DNA of 27,329 nt, taken from NCBI GenBank assembly GCA_964579765.1, contig CAZOIK010000133.1, positions 1-27,329 of the forward strand, in the 5' to 3' direction. Below, in pieces: positions 5,525 to 15,064 of this stretch. The position numbers and the translations under genes were made by a program. Positions within the stretch are counted from its first letter, which is position 1, and each line of letters starts with the position of its first letter. Origin of the DNA: DATNBT01 sp964579765 (GTDB taxonomy: Bacteria > Acidobacteriota > Vicinamibacteria > Vicinamibacterales > CAVVIG01). Below the pieces are notes generated by a model. It saw only the letters and a program-made list of their open reading frames with translations. It did no database searches and was not told where the DNA came from.

Positions 5525-8473
5525 ATGCGTGTTCTGAGATGTCTAGGTTTGGCGGCGATTTGCTTGCTGATGGTTCCATGCGCGGTGTTCGCCCAGGCCA
5601 TCGCCGGAGTCGCAAAAGACACCAGCGGCGCCGTGTTGCCCGGGGTCACCGTCGAAGCCGCCAGCCCCGCCTTGATTGAGGGGGTGCGCACCGCCGTCAC
5701 CGACGGCACCGGCCAGTACCGGATCGTGGACCTGCGGCCTGGCACATATGCGGTCACCTTCAACCTGGCCGGCTTCAACACCGTGAAGCACCAGGGCATC
5801 GAGCTGAGCGGGTCGTTCACAGCGACGGTCAACGCGGAGATGATGGCGGGCAACGTCGCCGAGACGATCACGGTCACGGCCGAAGCGCCGGTCGTAGACG
5901 TGCAGAGCGCGGCGCGCCAGCAGGTGCTCGACAAGCAGGTCCTCGAGACGATTCCGGTCGGCCGGAATCAGCGCCTCTACGCCACGCTCATTCCCGGAAT
6001 GTCGGGCAGCGGCAACGACGTCGGCGGCACGACGGCCCTGACGCTCGGCGCGGTGGCCATCCACGGCGGCAGCACCAACGACCAGCGCCTGCTGTTTGAC
6101 GGGATCACGGTCGGCAACGTCGCCGGCACGGGCTCCATCTCGAACTTCGTGCCGGATCAGGGCACGGCGCAGGAAATCACCGTCACCTACGCGGGTGCGA
6201 CGGCCGAGACGTTCACGTCCGGTGTGACGTTCAACTACGTGCCGAAGGACGGCGGCAACAACATCTCGGCGTCTCTCTACGGCATGCACGTCACGCCGTC
6301 GTTCCAGGCGAGCAACTTCACGCCGGAGTTGCAGGCGGCAGGACTCAAGTCGCCGAACAAGCTCAAGGATCTGACCGACGTCAACCTGTCGGGCGGCGGT
6401 CCGATTGTCAAGAGCAAGCTCTGGACGTATCTCTCCGGCCGCCACCAGGTCAACCAGACCTACACCGCCGGGCTCTGGTACAACCTGAACGCCGGCGACC
6501 CGACCAAGTGGTCGTACGCGCCGGACTACGGCAACCAGGCGGCGCTGGCGCTCGAGTCCAATTCAGGGGCCGCGCGGCTCACGTGGCAGGAGTCGCCGCG
6601 CAACAAGTTCACCGCGTACTTCCAGGATCAGACACGCACGTACCAGAACTTCCTGCTGCCCGACGCGCCCGAATCGGCGTTCAACTGGGTGTTTCCGCGG
6701 CTGTTCATGGGCATCGCCGGCTGGCAGTCGCCGATCACGAACAAGCTGCTCGTCGAAGCCAAGTACGCGATTCGCGCCGAGAACATCAGGAACCTGATTC
6801 CGCCCGACAGCTCTCCAATGCGGACGATGATTCGCGTGACCGAGCAGGGCGGGCTCATCCCCGGGCTGGTCTACCGCGGCGCCGGCGCGCCCAACGACAC
6901 GTCCATCGGCACGTTCCGCGAGGACGAGTACAGCGCCGGACAGGCGGCCGCCACGCTGTCGTACGTGACCGGCGCGCACGAATTCAAGGTCGGGTTCAGC
7001 GATCGGTTCGGTCCTGAGAAGAGCAGCTCGAACGACATTCCGAGCGAGCTGAGTTATCGATTCAACAACGGCGTGCCGAATCAGATTCTCGAGCGCCAGA
7101 CGATCTTCCACGACTTGAACATCGGCATCCGCGCCGAGCTCGGCGCGTACGCGCAGGACAAATGGACGATCAAGCGGCTGACGCTGAACGGCGGGATCCG
7201 CTTCGACTATCTCAACACCGGCTACGACGACTTCACGCAGCAGCCCAGCCCGTTCTCGACGCAGGCGCTGTTCTTCCCGGCGACCACCTGGTACGACTTC
7301 AAGGACATCTCGCCGCGCGTCGGCGGCGTCTACGACCTGTTCGGCGACGGCAAGACGGCCATCAAGGCGAACATCGGCCGGTACGTGGCCGCCTACACGC
7401 CCATCGACGGCAACCCGCCGGGCGCGCAGCTCATCGAGCGCGTCACGCGGAGCTGGACCGACAGGAGCCCCGTCGGCAGCGCGAACTACTACACGCCGCA
7501 GTGCGATTTGACCAACTCGCGCGCCAACGGCGACTGCGGAACGATTTCCGACCTGCGCTTCGGACAGGGCGTCGGCATCAACTACGACCCGGCGACGAAG
7601 GGCGGCTGGTTCAACGCGATGTACAACTGGGAGTTCTCGACCGCCATCCAGCACCAGCTGGCGTCGCGCGTCGGGATGGAGTTCGCGTACTACCGCCGCT
7701 GGTACGGCAACTTCGCCGTCACGGCCAATCGAGCGGTGATGCCTGCCGACTGGAGCCCCTACAGCATCACGGCGCCCGTCAACGCGCTGCTGCCGAACGG
7801 CGGCGGGTACGCCGTCAGCGGGCTCTACGATCTCAATCCCAACAAAGTCGGCGTGACGGACAACTACGTCACGATGTCGAGCAACTTCGGCAACCAGATT
7901 CAGCACTGGAACGGGTTCGACCTGAACATCAACGCGCGGCCGAGCGGCGGCATCCTGCTGCAGGGCGGCATGAGCACGGGCCGGACCTCGACCGATACCT
8001 GCGACATCGTCGGGAAGACCGGCGGCAATCCGAGCCAGCTGTACTGCCACGTTGACACGCCGTTCCTGACGCAGGTGAAGTTCATCGGCTCGTATACGGT
8101 GCCCAGGGTTGACGTCCGGGTGTCGTCCACGTTCCAGAGCGTGCCCGGTCCGCAGATCCTGGCCAACTACATCGTGAGCAGCGCGACCATCGCGCCCTCC
8201 CTCGGCCGGCCGCTGTCGGGCGGCGCCGCCAACGCGACGATCAACATCGTCGCGCCGGGGTCGTTGTATGGCGATCGCATGAACGAAGTGGACTTCCGGT
8301 TCTCGAAGCTGCTCGACTTCCGCAAGACGCGGACGACGATCAGCCTCGACCTCTACAACGCGTTCAACAACAGCGTCGTCACGAACTTGAGCAGCAACTA
8401 TGCGAACTGGCAGCAGCCGCAGGGCATTCTGCCGGCGCGGCTCGTCGAAATCAGCGCGCGGTTCGACTTCTAG
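5525..8473 (+). CDS. Oar-like TonB-dependent outer-membrane receptor with carboxypeptidase-regulatory domain
   Basis: A 982-residue outer-membrane receptor. The ATG at 5525 is preferred to the in-frame GTG at 5519 because AAGGAG at 5509-5514 is then 10 bases away. A signal peptide of about 23 residues ends VFA before Q. Residues about 26-105 form a CarboxypepD_reg beta-sandwich (IAGVAKDTSGAVLPGVTV, then GQYRIVDLRPGTYAVTF). A plug region follows (SAARQQVLDKQVLETIPVGR...). The rest is a beta-barrel rich in alternating aromatic and polar residues that ends in ISARFDF, with the terminal Phe expected for outer-membrane assembly. This architecture is expanded in Acidobacteriota. Such receptors import large or scarce substrates using TonB energy; the ligand is unknown. 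There is no SusD partner. It is the first gene of a seven-gene run and lies directly behind a predicted operator. Confidence 0.93.
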   Translation: MRVLRCLGLAAICLLMVPCAVFAQAIAGVAKDTSGAVLPGVTVEAASPALIEGVRTAVTDGTGQYRIVDLRPGTYAVTFNLAGFNTVKHQGIELSGSFTATVNAEMMAGNVAETITVTAEAPVVDVQSAARQQVLDKQVLETIPVGRNQRLYATLIPGMSGSGNDVGGTTALTLGAVAIHGGSTNDQRLLFDGITVGNVAGTGSISNFVPDQGTAQEITVTYAGATAETFTSGVTFNYVPKDGGNNISASLYGMHVTPSFQASNFTPELQAAGLKSPNKLKDLTDVNLSGGGPIVKSKLWTYLSGRHQVNQTYTAGLWYNLNAGDPTKWSYAPDYGNQAALALESNSGAARLTWQESPRNKFTAYFQDQTRTYQNFLLPDAPESAFNWVFPRLFMGIAGWQSPITNKLLVEAKYAIRAENIRNLIPPDSSPMRTMIRVTEQGGLIPGLVYRGAGAPNDTSIGTFREDEYSAGQAAATLSYVTGAHEFKVGFSDRFGPEKSSSNDIPSELSYRFNNGVPNQILERQTIFHDLNIGIRAELGAYAQDKWTIKRLTLNGGIRFDYLNTGYDDFTQQPSPFSTQALFFPATTWYDFKDISPRVGGVYDLFGDGKTAIKANIGRYVAAYTPIDGNPPGAQLIERVTRSWTDRSPVGSANYYTPQCDLTNSRANGDCGTISDLRFGQGVGINYDPATKGGWFNAMYNWEFSTAIQHQLASRVGMEFAYYRRWYGNFAVTANRAVMPADWSPYSITAPVNALLPNGGGYAVSGLYDLNPNKVGVTDNYVTMSSNFGNQIQHWNGFDLNINARPSGGILLQGGMSTGRTSTDTCDIVGKTGGNPSQLYCHVDTPFLTQVKFIGSYTVPRVDVRVSSTFQSVPGPQILANYIVSSATIAPSLGRPLSGGAANATINIVAPGSLYGDRMNEVDFRFSKLLDFRKTRTTISLDLYNAFNNSVVTNLSSNYANWQQPQGILPARLVEISARFDF

Positions 8474-8484
8474 GGGCAGACGGC

Positions 8485-9627
8485 ATGCGCACGACGCGTC
8501 CGCGTTGGCCGATCGTCGGAGTTGTTCTCCTCGCCATGGGAGCCGGGGGAGCGCTCCACGCCCGTGGCGCTGCCCACGCCGTGTTGGACTCGTCGAGGCG
8601 CGTGCCCAGGTTCGAGGTCGATCCGTTCTGGCCCAAGCCGCTGCCACACAACTGGGTGCTCGGCCAGGCGCCGTCGGTGTTTGTCGATCAGCAGGACCAC
8701 ATCTGGCTCATCACGCGTCCGCGCACGTTGACGAAGAACGACATCGGTGCCTCACTGACTCCGCCGACATCGGAGTGCTGTGTCCCGGCCCCGCCTGTGA
8801 TCGAGTTCGATCAGAACGGCGACGTGCTCCAGGCCTGGGGCGGGCCTGGCCAGGGATATGAATGGCCGGAGACCGAGCACGGGATCACCGTCGATGCCAA
8901 GGGCAACGTGTGGATTGGCGGCAGCGGCGCGCGCGATCGTCAGATCCTAAAGTTCACCAACGACGGCAAGTTCCTGCTGCAGATCGGCCACGCGCTGCCC
9001 CCCTCGGTGAAGAAGACGGCCAACAGCGCCGACGTGGAGAACCTGGCGTCGGCCGCCAACATGTTCGTTGACAACCAGACGAACGAGGTGTTCGTGGCCG
9101 ACGGATACGTCAACCGTCGGGTCATCGTGTTCGACGCCGACACGGGCCGGTTCAAGCGCCAGTGGGGGGCGTACGGCAATCAAGTCGAGGATGCCGCCCC
9201 GAGGACGCGGGATCCGAAGGCGGCGCCATCTCAGCAGTTCAACATCGTGCACAGCGTCAAGATGTCGAGCGATCGCATCGTGTACGCCGTCGATCGCTAC
9301 AACAACCGGGTGCAGCTCTTCACGCCCGAGGGGAAGTTCCTCCGCGAGGTGTTCATCGCCCGCGATACGACCGACAGCCGGGGGACCGCCTCCGACGTGG
9401 CCTTTTCGCCCGACAAGGCGCAAAGGTTTCTTTATGTGGCAGATGCGGCGAATTACAAAGTGCGCATACTAGATCGGGTTACCCTTGAAGTTCTTGGATC
9501 CTTCGGGCGTCAGGGGTATTACGCTGGACAGTGGCACTGGTTGCATGGGCTGGCGACTGATTCGAAAGGCAATCTGTACACATCAGAATCGCAGGGCAAC
9601 CGGGTCCAGAAGTTCGTCGTGAAGTGA
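8485..9627 (+). CDS. Exported NHL-repeat beta-propeller protein
   Basis: A 380-residue protein with a signal sequence (hydrophobic core about 9-27) followed by repeated NHL-type blades. Recurring pieces of the form ITVDAKGNVWIGG, FVDNQTNEVFVADGYVNRRVIVFD, YAVDRYNNRVQLFTPEGKFLRE and LATDSKGNLYTSESQGNRVQKF are six-bladed propeller signatures, also seen in peptidyl-alpha-hydroxyglycine amidating lyases. Enzymatic residues cannot be assigned, so a binding or scaffold role is equally possible. AGGGG at 8472-8476 overlaps the receptor stop and is correctly spaced for the ATG, so the gene is co-transcribed and probably coupled. The last 170 or so bases are visibly AT-richer, with codons (ATA, CTA, CTT, TTT) rare elsewhere in the window. 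A Cys-Cys pair sits near residue 94. Confidence 0.82.
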   Translation: MRTTRPRWPIVGVVLLAMGAGGALHARGAAHAVLDSSRRVPRFEVDPFWPKPLPHNWVLGQAPSVFVDQQDHIWLITRPRTLTKNDIGASLTPPTSECCVPAPPVIEFDQNGDVLQAWGGPGQGYEWPETEHGITVDAKGNVWIGGSGARDRQILKFTNDGKFLLQIGHALPPSVKKTANSADVENLASAANMFVDNQTNEVFVADGYVNRRVIVFDADTGRFKRQWGAYGNQVEDAAPRTRDPKAAPSQQFNIVHSVKMSSDRIVYAVDRYNNRVQLFTPEGKFLREVFIARDTTDSRGTASDVAFSPDKAQRFLYVADAANYKVRILDRVTLEVLGSFGRQGYYAGQWHWLHGLATDSKGNLYTSESQGNRVQKFVVK

Positions 9628-9632
9628 GGGCC

Positions 9633-12080
9633 ATGAACGCTGCAGGGACGAGAACGGCGTTTGCCGTGTGCGGGATCGCGCTGCTGACGACCGCGGCCGC
9701 GGCGGCGCCTGTCACTGCGCCCGTCTCGCCGCAGCGCGCCGTGCTCCAGAAGTACTGCTACACCTGTCACAACGCGCGTATCCACACCGCCGACCTCGCG
9801 CTCGACACGTACGACGAGACGAAGCCGGCCGATCATCCTGAGGTCTGGGAAAAGGTCATTCGCAAGCTGCGCACGCAGACGATGCCGCCGGGCGGGCGCG
9901 CGCGTCCCGACGACGCGACCTACGACGCGCTGGCGGGATTTCTCGAGACGAACATCGACCGCGCCGCCGCGACGCATCCGAACCCTGGACGGACCGACGC
10001 GTTTCATCGCCTCAATCGCGCCGAATATCAGAACGCCGTCCGCGATCTCCTGGACATCGACGTTGACGTCACGTCGCTGCTGCCGGCCGACAACACGTAC
10101 GAGAACGGCTTCGACAATAACGCTGCAGCGCTCTCGATCACACCGTCGCAGGTCGAGCGCTATCTCTCGGCCGCCGGACGGATCGGACGGCTCGCGGTCG
10201 GCATTCCGCCTGCCCGGCCCGCCGCGTCCATCTACAAGGTCCCGTTGAACCTGTGGCAGGACGATCGCATGAGCGAGGACCTGCCGCTCGGCTCGCGCGG
10301 CGGCGTCGCTATTCACTACTACTTTCCGGTGGACGGCGAGTACAGCGTCAAGATCGGGTTGCAGAAGAGCTACAACGACTACGTGCGCGGCATGGGCACG
10401 CGGCAAATCATCGACGTCCGCGTAGACGGCGCGCTCGTCAAGAAGTTCGCGGTGGGCGGCGAGGCCAAGGGAAGGGCCGCGCCGGCGAGCTTCGCCGGCA
10501 ACATCTTCGGCGACCCGGACTGGGAGCGCTACGTGCTCACCGGCGACGCCGGGCTCGACGCGCGGTTCCCGGCGAAGGCCGGTCCGAGCGTCGTCTCCGT
10601 CACGTTCGAGCGCGCAGAGTTCGAGGAGGAGGGCATCGTCCAGCCCCCTCAATCGGGCTTCGAGCTCGCGGCCGACGAGCGGTACATGGGCCACGCCGCG
10701 ATCGACAACGTGGCGATCGGTGGTCCGTACCATGTCGATGGCCCGGGCGACACGCCGAGCCGCCGGCGGATCTTCGTCTGTCATCCCAGCACGGCCTCGG
10801 CCGACGACGCCTGCGCCGCGAAGATCCTCGAGTCGCTTGCGCGCCGCGCCTACCGGCGTCCCGCGACGCATGCCGACGTCGAAACGCTGATGGCGTTCTA
10901 TCGGAAGGGACGGGCGGCGGGCGCCGGCTTCGACGACGCCATCGAGCTCGCAGTCGAGCGCGTGCTGATCGACCCTGATTTTCTGTCGCGCGTGGAGCGC
11001 GATCCCGCCGGCGTGACGGCTGGCACGGTGTACCGCGTCTCGAACGTCGATCTCGCCTCGCGCGTGTCGTTCTTCCTCTGGAACAGCATTCCGGACGACC
11101 AACTGCTGGACGCCGCGGTGAATGGCCAGCTGCGATCGCCCGCCGCGCTCGACCGCGAGGTGCGGCGCATGCTGGCCGATCCGCGGGCGAACGTGCTCGT
11201 CACGAACTTCGCCAGCCAGTGGCTCAACCTGCGCAACCTCGACGGCGTGCTGCCGGATCCCGACAAATTCCCGGGCTTCGACGAGAACCTGCGCGACGCG
11301 TTCCGCGAGGAGACCGAGCTCTTCGTCGAGAGCACGATCCACGAGAACCGCAGCGTCGTCGATCTGCTCGACGCCGACTACACGTACCTGAACGAGCGGC
11401 TCGCGAAGCACTACGGCCTGGCGAACGTCTACGGCACCGAATTCCGCCGCGTGACGTTGCCGCCCGGCAGCCACCGCGGCGGCATTCTCGGACAGGGGAG
11501 CATCCTCGCGCTGTCGTCGTATCCGACGCGGACCTCGCCGGTGCTGCGAGGCAAGTGGGTGCTGCAGAACATCCTCGGGACGATTCCGCCCGAGCCGCCG
11601 CCCAACATTCCGGCGCTGCCCGAGCCAGGCGAGGGCGGGCGGACGCAGTCCGTCCGGGCGCTGCTCGAGCAGCACCGCAAGTCGCCGTCCTGCGCGGCGT
11701 GCCATGCCGCCATGGATCCGCTGGGGTTCGCGCTCGAGAGCTTCGACGCCATTGGCGCATGGCGCGCGACGGACGGCTCGGGCGAGCCGCTCGACGTGTC
11801 CGGCGTCCTGCCGAACGGCGCGCGCTTCACCGGGCTCGACGGCCTGCGCACGTGGCTCGCCGGCCATCGCGAGCAGTTCGTGACGATTCTCACCGAGAAG
11901 CTGCTTGCGTATGCCCTCGGACGGCCCGTCGAATACTACGACCGCCCGACGGTTCGCGCGATTGTCCGCCAGGCGGCGAAGGACGACTACCGCTGGTCCG
12001 CGATCGTCCTTGGCGTCGTCAACAGCGAGCCGTTCCAGTACCGGACGGCGAAAGCGATGCACCCTGTGGCTGCCCACTGA
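9633..12080 (+). CDS. Multidomain cytochrome c-like protein (PSCyt1-DUF1587-DUF1592-DUF1588-DUF1585)
   Basis: An 815-residue exported protein. The ATG at 9633 follows GAGG at 9626-9629 at close range; an in-frame GTG at 9624 overlapping the previous stop is an alternative. After a signal peptide (to about residue 25) comes a heme-binding site, C42-Y-T-C45-H46, with a candidate distal Met in TMPP near 84. Then come the DUF1587 segment (FHRLNRAEYQNAVRDLLDID), a carbohydrate-binding-module-like beta region (about 190-370), DUF1595/1592 (RRAYRRPATHADVETL, then LASRVSFFLWNSIPDDQLL), DUF1588 with a second CxxCH (C687-A-A-C690-H691), and DUF1585 (LTEKLLAYALGRPVEYYD). This order is the standard one for the planctomycete/acidobacterial cytochrome family, whose reaction is unknown. 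It is almost always paired with a DUF1552 protein, encoded next. Electron acceptance from the downstream quinoprotein is an attractive inference. Confidence 0.92.
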   Translation: MNAAGTRTAFAVCGIALLTTAAAAAPVTAPVSPQRAVLQKYCYTCHNARIHTADLALDTYDETKPADHPEVWEKVIRKLRTQTMPPGGRARPDDATYDALAGFLETNIDRAAATHPNPGRTDAFHRLNRAEYQNAVRDLLDIDVDVTSLLPADNTYENGFDNNAAALSITPSQVERYLSAAGRIGRLAVGIPPARPAASIYKVPLNLWQDDRMSEDLPLGSRGGVAIHYYFPVDGEYSVKIGLQKSYNDYVRGMGTRQIIDVRVDGALVKKFAVGGEAKGRAAPASFAGNIFGDPDWERYVLTGDAGLDARFPAKAGPSVVSVTFERAEFEEEGIVQPPQSGFELAADERYMGHAAIDNVAIGGPYHVDGPGDTPSRRRIFVCHPSTASADDACAAKILESLARRAYRRPATHADVETLMAFYRKGRAAGAGFDDAIELAVERVLIDPDFLSRVERDPAGVTAGTVYRVSNVDLASRVSFFLWNSIPDDQLLDAAVNGQLRSPAALDREVRRMLADPRANVLVTNFASQWLNLRNLDGVLPDPDKFPGFDENLRDAFREETELFVESTIHENRSVVDLLDADYTYLNERLAKHYGLANVYGTEFRRVTLPPGSHRGGILGQGSILALSSYPTRTSPVLRGKWVLQNILGTIPPEPPPNIPALPEPGEGGRTQSVRALLEQHRKSPSCAACHAAMDPLGFALESFDAIGAWRATDGSGEPLDVSGVLPNGARFTGLDGLRTWLAGHREQFVTILTEKLLAYALGRPVEYYDRPTVRAIVRQAAKDDYRWSAIVLGVVNSEPFQYRTAKAMHPVAAH

Positions 12081-12092
12081 CGGGAGAACACG

Positions 12093-13433
12093 ATGTTCAT
12101 CACCAAGATGTCACTGTCGCGCCGGACCATGCTCCGCGGTATGGGGGCCGCGCTGGCGCTGCCGCTGCTCGACGCCATGGTGCCGGCGATGTCGGCGATC
12201 GGCAAGACGCCCGCGAGCGCCCCGCCGCGCTTCGGCGCGATCTACGTGCCCAACGGCATGGCGATGCAGTACTGGACGCCGGTGGCCGAGGGCGCGACCT
12301 ACGAGCTCACGCCGATCCTCAAGCCGCTCGAGCCGTACCGCGAGCAGATGCTGGTGTTCTCGGGCCTGCACGGTCACTGGAACGCGACACACGCCGGCGG
12401 CTCGACGTCGTTCCTGACCGGCGCGCAGGGACAGACCGGCGAGGTGGACATCCGGATCGACGAGGCGATGTCGATGGACCAGGTGCTCGCGAAGCACTAC
12501 GCGCAGGACACGCAGCTTGCCTCGCTCGAGCTGGCGCTCGACAGCCGCGGCAACGCCGGGCAGTGCAGCGGCGGCTACAGCTGCGTCTACACCAACACGC
12601 TCTCCTGGGCGAGCGCGACGACGCCGCTGCCGGGCGAGAGCAACCCGCGGGCGGTGTTCGAGCGCCTCTTCGGCGACACGGGCACCACCGACGCGAAAGT
12701 CCGCCGGGCGAGCGTCGAGCGCGACAAGAGCCTGCTCGACTCGGTGATGGACAAGGTGTCCGCCCTGCAGCGGCAAATCGGTCCGTCCGATCGCACCAAG
12801 GTCGATGAGTACCTCGAAGGCATCCGCGACGTCGAACGCCGCTTCCAGAAGGCCGAGGAGCAGAGCGCGCTCGAGCTGCCGCATGTGGATCAGCCGGAGG
12901 GCATTCCGGCGACGTTCGCCGAGCACGCGCGTCTCATGTTCGACATGCAGCGGCTCGCGTATCAGGCGGATCTCACGCGCGTGTGCACGCTGATGATGGG
13001 CCGCGAGCAGACCGGCCGCGTCTACACGGAAATCGGCGTGCCCGAAGCGCACCACCCGCTGTCGCACCACCGCAACGACCCGGCGAAGATCGCGACGATG
13101 TCGAAGATCAACGTCTTCCACGTGCAGCTGCTGGCCGAGTATCTCGGCAAGCTGAAGGCCACCCCCGACGGCGACGGCTCGCTGCTCGATCACATGATGA
13201 TCCTGTACGGCGCGGGCATGTCGAACAGCAACTCGCACGATCACCACAACCTGCCGCTCGTGCTGCTCGGTGGAGGCGGCGGACGGCTGAAGGGCGGCCG
13301 GCATCTGAAATACAAGGACAACACCCCGTCGGCGAATCTGCTCGTCTCGATCATGGACAAGATGGGCGTGCCGCAGGAGCGCATCGGCGACTCGAGCGGC
13401 ACACTCAACATCGACACGTTGTCGGGGGTGTAG
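12093..13433 (+). CDS. Tat-exported HXXSHH (DUF1552) protein
   Basis: A 446-residue protein with a twin-arginine signal (S9-R10-R11-T-M-L followed by a hydrophobic stretch to about 35), indicating export folded, often with a bound cofactor or metal. The eponymous HXXSHH motif is present at residues 321-326 (HPLSHH), preceded by another His. Further family landmarks are FGAIYVPNGMAMQYWTP near the N-terminus and ILYGAGMSNSNSHDHHNLP, a His/Asp-rich stretch reminiscent of the DUF1501/alkaline-phosphatase-like superfamily and plausibly metal-binding. GGGAGA at 12082-12087 gives a good ribosome-binding site five bases before the ATG. Members are routinely encoded beside the DUF1592 cytochrome; the two probably form a periplasmic complex. 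The reaction is unknown. Confidence 0.9.
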   Translation: MFITKMSLSRRTMLRGMGAALALPLLDAMVPAMSAIGKTPASAPPRFGAIYVPNGMAMQYWTPVAEGATYELTPILKPLEPYREQMLVFSGLHGHWNATHAGGSTSFLTGAQGQTGEVDIRIDEAMSMDQVLAKHYAQDTQLASLELALDSRGNAGQCSGGYSCVYTNTLSWASATTPLPGESNPRAVFERLFGDTGTTDAKVRRASVERDKSLLDSVMDKVSALQRQIGPSDRTKVDEYLEGIRDVERRFQKAEEQSALELPHVDQPEGIPATFAEHARLMFDMQRLAYQADLTRVCTLMMGREQTGRVYTEIGVPEAHHPLSHHRNDPAKIATMSKINVFHVQLLAEYLGKLKATPDGDGSLLDHMMILYGAGMSNSNSHDHHNLPLVLLGGGGGRLKGGRHLKYKDNTPSANLLVSIMDKMGVPQERIGDSSGTLNIDTLSGV

Positions 13434-13437
13434 CGCG

Positions 13438-15044
13438 ATGCGTCCGTCAGCGGCCAGCATGCGGCTGTGGCTCGTCGCGTCGGTCTGCCTCGTCGCCGCG
13501 CCCCTGGTGGCGAGCTCGGCTCCGCCGCTCGTCGCGGCGTCCCCGCGCCCGTGCGCGTATTGCTGAAAGGCGGCGCGGACGTGAACGCGCGCGACGGGGA
13601 CGGGACGACGGCGCTCCACTGGGCGTCGTACGTCGGCGACGTGCCGACGGTTGACGTGCTCCTGCAGGCTGGCGCCAATGCGAACGCGGCGGACGATCTC
13701 GGCGTCACGCCGCTGTGGACCGCCTGCTCGACCGGTCATGCCGCCGTCGTCGAGCATCTGCTGAAGGCGGGTGCCACGCCGGACACGGCGCTCCAATCCG
13801 GAGAAACGCCGCTGATGGCCGCGGCGAAGGTTGGCAGCGCGGACGCCGTCAAAGCGCTCGTCGCACACGGCGCGAACGTCAACGCGCGTGAGGTCACGCA
13901 CGGACAGACGGCGCTGATGTGGGCGGCGGCCGAGCGGCACCCCGAGGTCGTCCGGCTGCTCCTCGACGCCGGCGCCGACGTGCGGGCGCGCTCGAACGTC
14001 CATTCAGAAGTCGTCAACGTGGCGGTGCAGATCTTCACAAACTCTGGCGTCGCGGCTGGCCGCAGCGCACAGGTCGTCGATGCACTCGCGGCGTCGCGGG
14101 CCCGCGGCCGCCGAGGCGCCGCCCCGGCGCGCGGCCGTGCGAGGGCAGACGCCGCCAAAACGGGAGACGCCGCCAGGGGACGTGCGGCGGCGCCTGCCGG
14201 CGGTGGCGGCAGCGGCGTCGATGTCGTGGACGAGAGCGGCATCGTCGAGATCAAACAGGGCGGGTACACGCCGATCTTGTTCGCCGCGCAGAAGGGCGAT
14301 GTCGAATCGGCGCGGCTGCTGATTGCGAAGGGCGCGGACGTCAACGACGTCGCGCCATCCGGCACGAGCGCGCTCGTCGTCGCCACGCACAGCGGCAACA
14401 CGGCGCTCGGCGCGTTTCTGCTCGACCAGGGAGCGAATCCAAACCTCGACGGCGCGGGCTACACGGCGCTGCACGCGGCGATCATTCGCCGCGACGTGCC
14501 GCTCGTGAACGCGCTGGTGGCGCACCACGCGGATCTCGAGATTCCCGTCACGAAAGCGACGCCGGCGCGCCGCAACGCGACCGACTACATGTTCGGCGGT
14601 CCGCTGATCGGCACGACCGCGTACTGGCTGGCGGCGCGTTTCAACGAGCCGGACGTCATGCGGATTCTGGCGTCCGCCGGCGCGAAGACGTCGGTGACGG
14701 CGCCCGACGGGACGACCGTTCTGATGGCCGCGATGGGGACGCCGTGGCCCGGCGCCGGCTTCTCGATTCCGCCGGATCCGATCGAGCAGGAGCGCACCGC
14801 GCTCGCCGCAGTGAACGCGGCGGTTGCGATCGGGGCCGACGTCAACGCGATTAGCAAAAGCGGGGATACCGCCGTGCACGTGGCCATCACGCGCGGTTTC
14901 GATTCCATCGTCCAGACGCTCGCGAAGAGCGGCGCGCGACTGGACATGAAGAACCGGCGGGGGCAGACCCCGCTCGCGTTGGCCGAGGCGCTCGGCCGTG
15001 ACTCGACGGTAGAGCTGCTTCAGAAGATCGGCGCCGCGGAATAA
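13438..15044 (+). CDS. Exported ankyrin-repeat protein, reading frame broken after the signal peptide
   Basis: The ATG at 13438 lies four bases after the previous stop, with GGGGG at 13424-13428 as ribosome-binding site. It encodes a clear signal peptide (MRLWLVASVCLVAAPLVAS after a short lead) but runs into TGA at 13564-13566. The ankyrin protein continues in another frame. There, a helix SAARRGVPAPVRVLLKGG joins at least eight ankyrin units (ADVNARDGDGTTALHWAS, then ANANAADDLGVTPLWTA, and so on) to the TAA at 15042. That frame has no plausible signal upstream: it can be extended only to a GTG at 13467 through Arg-rich nonsense. A short indel between about 13505 and 13530 explains both frames. 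A low-complexity Ala/Arg/Gly linker (about 14090-14220) splits the repeat array into two blocks. The product should be periplasmic and bind proteins of the operon. Whether the break is real or a sequencing error cannot be told here. Confidence 0.85.
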
Positions 15045-15064
15045 CAGAACGAGGATACGTCAGC

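Noticed and set aside
9519..12077. Long minus-strand open frame (852 codons) opposite the DUF1592 gene
   Set aside because: Low-complexity Arg/Ala/Val composition and no family signature; the plus strand holds a full multidomain cytochrome-like protein.
13467..13560. GTG at 13467 as the true start of the ankyrin gene
   Set aside because: It gives an Arg/Gly-rich N-terminus without a signal peptide, while the alternative frame from 13438 encodes a proper signal peptide behind a ribosome-binding site.
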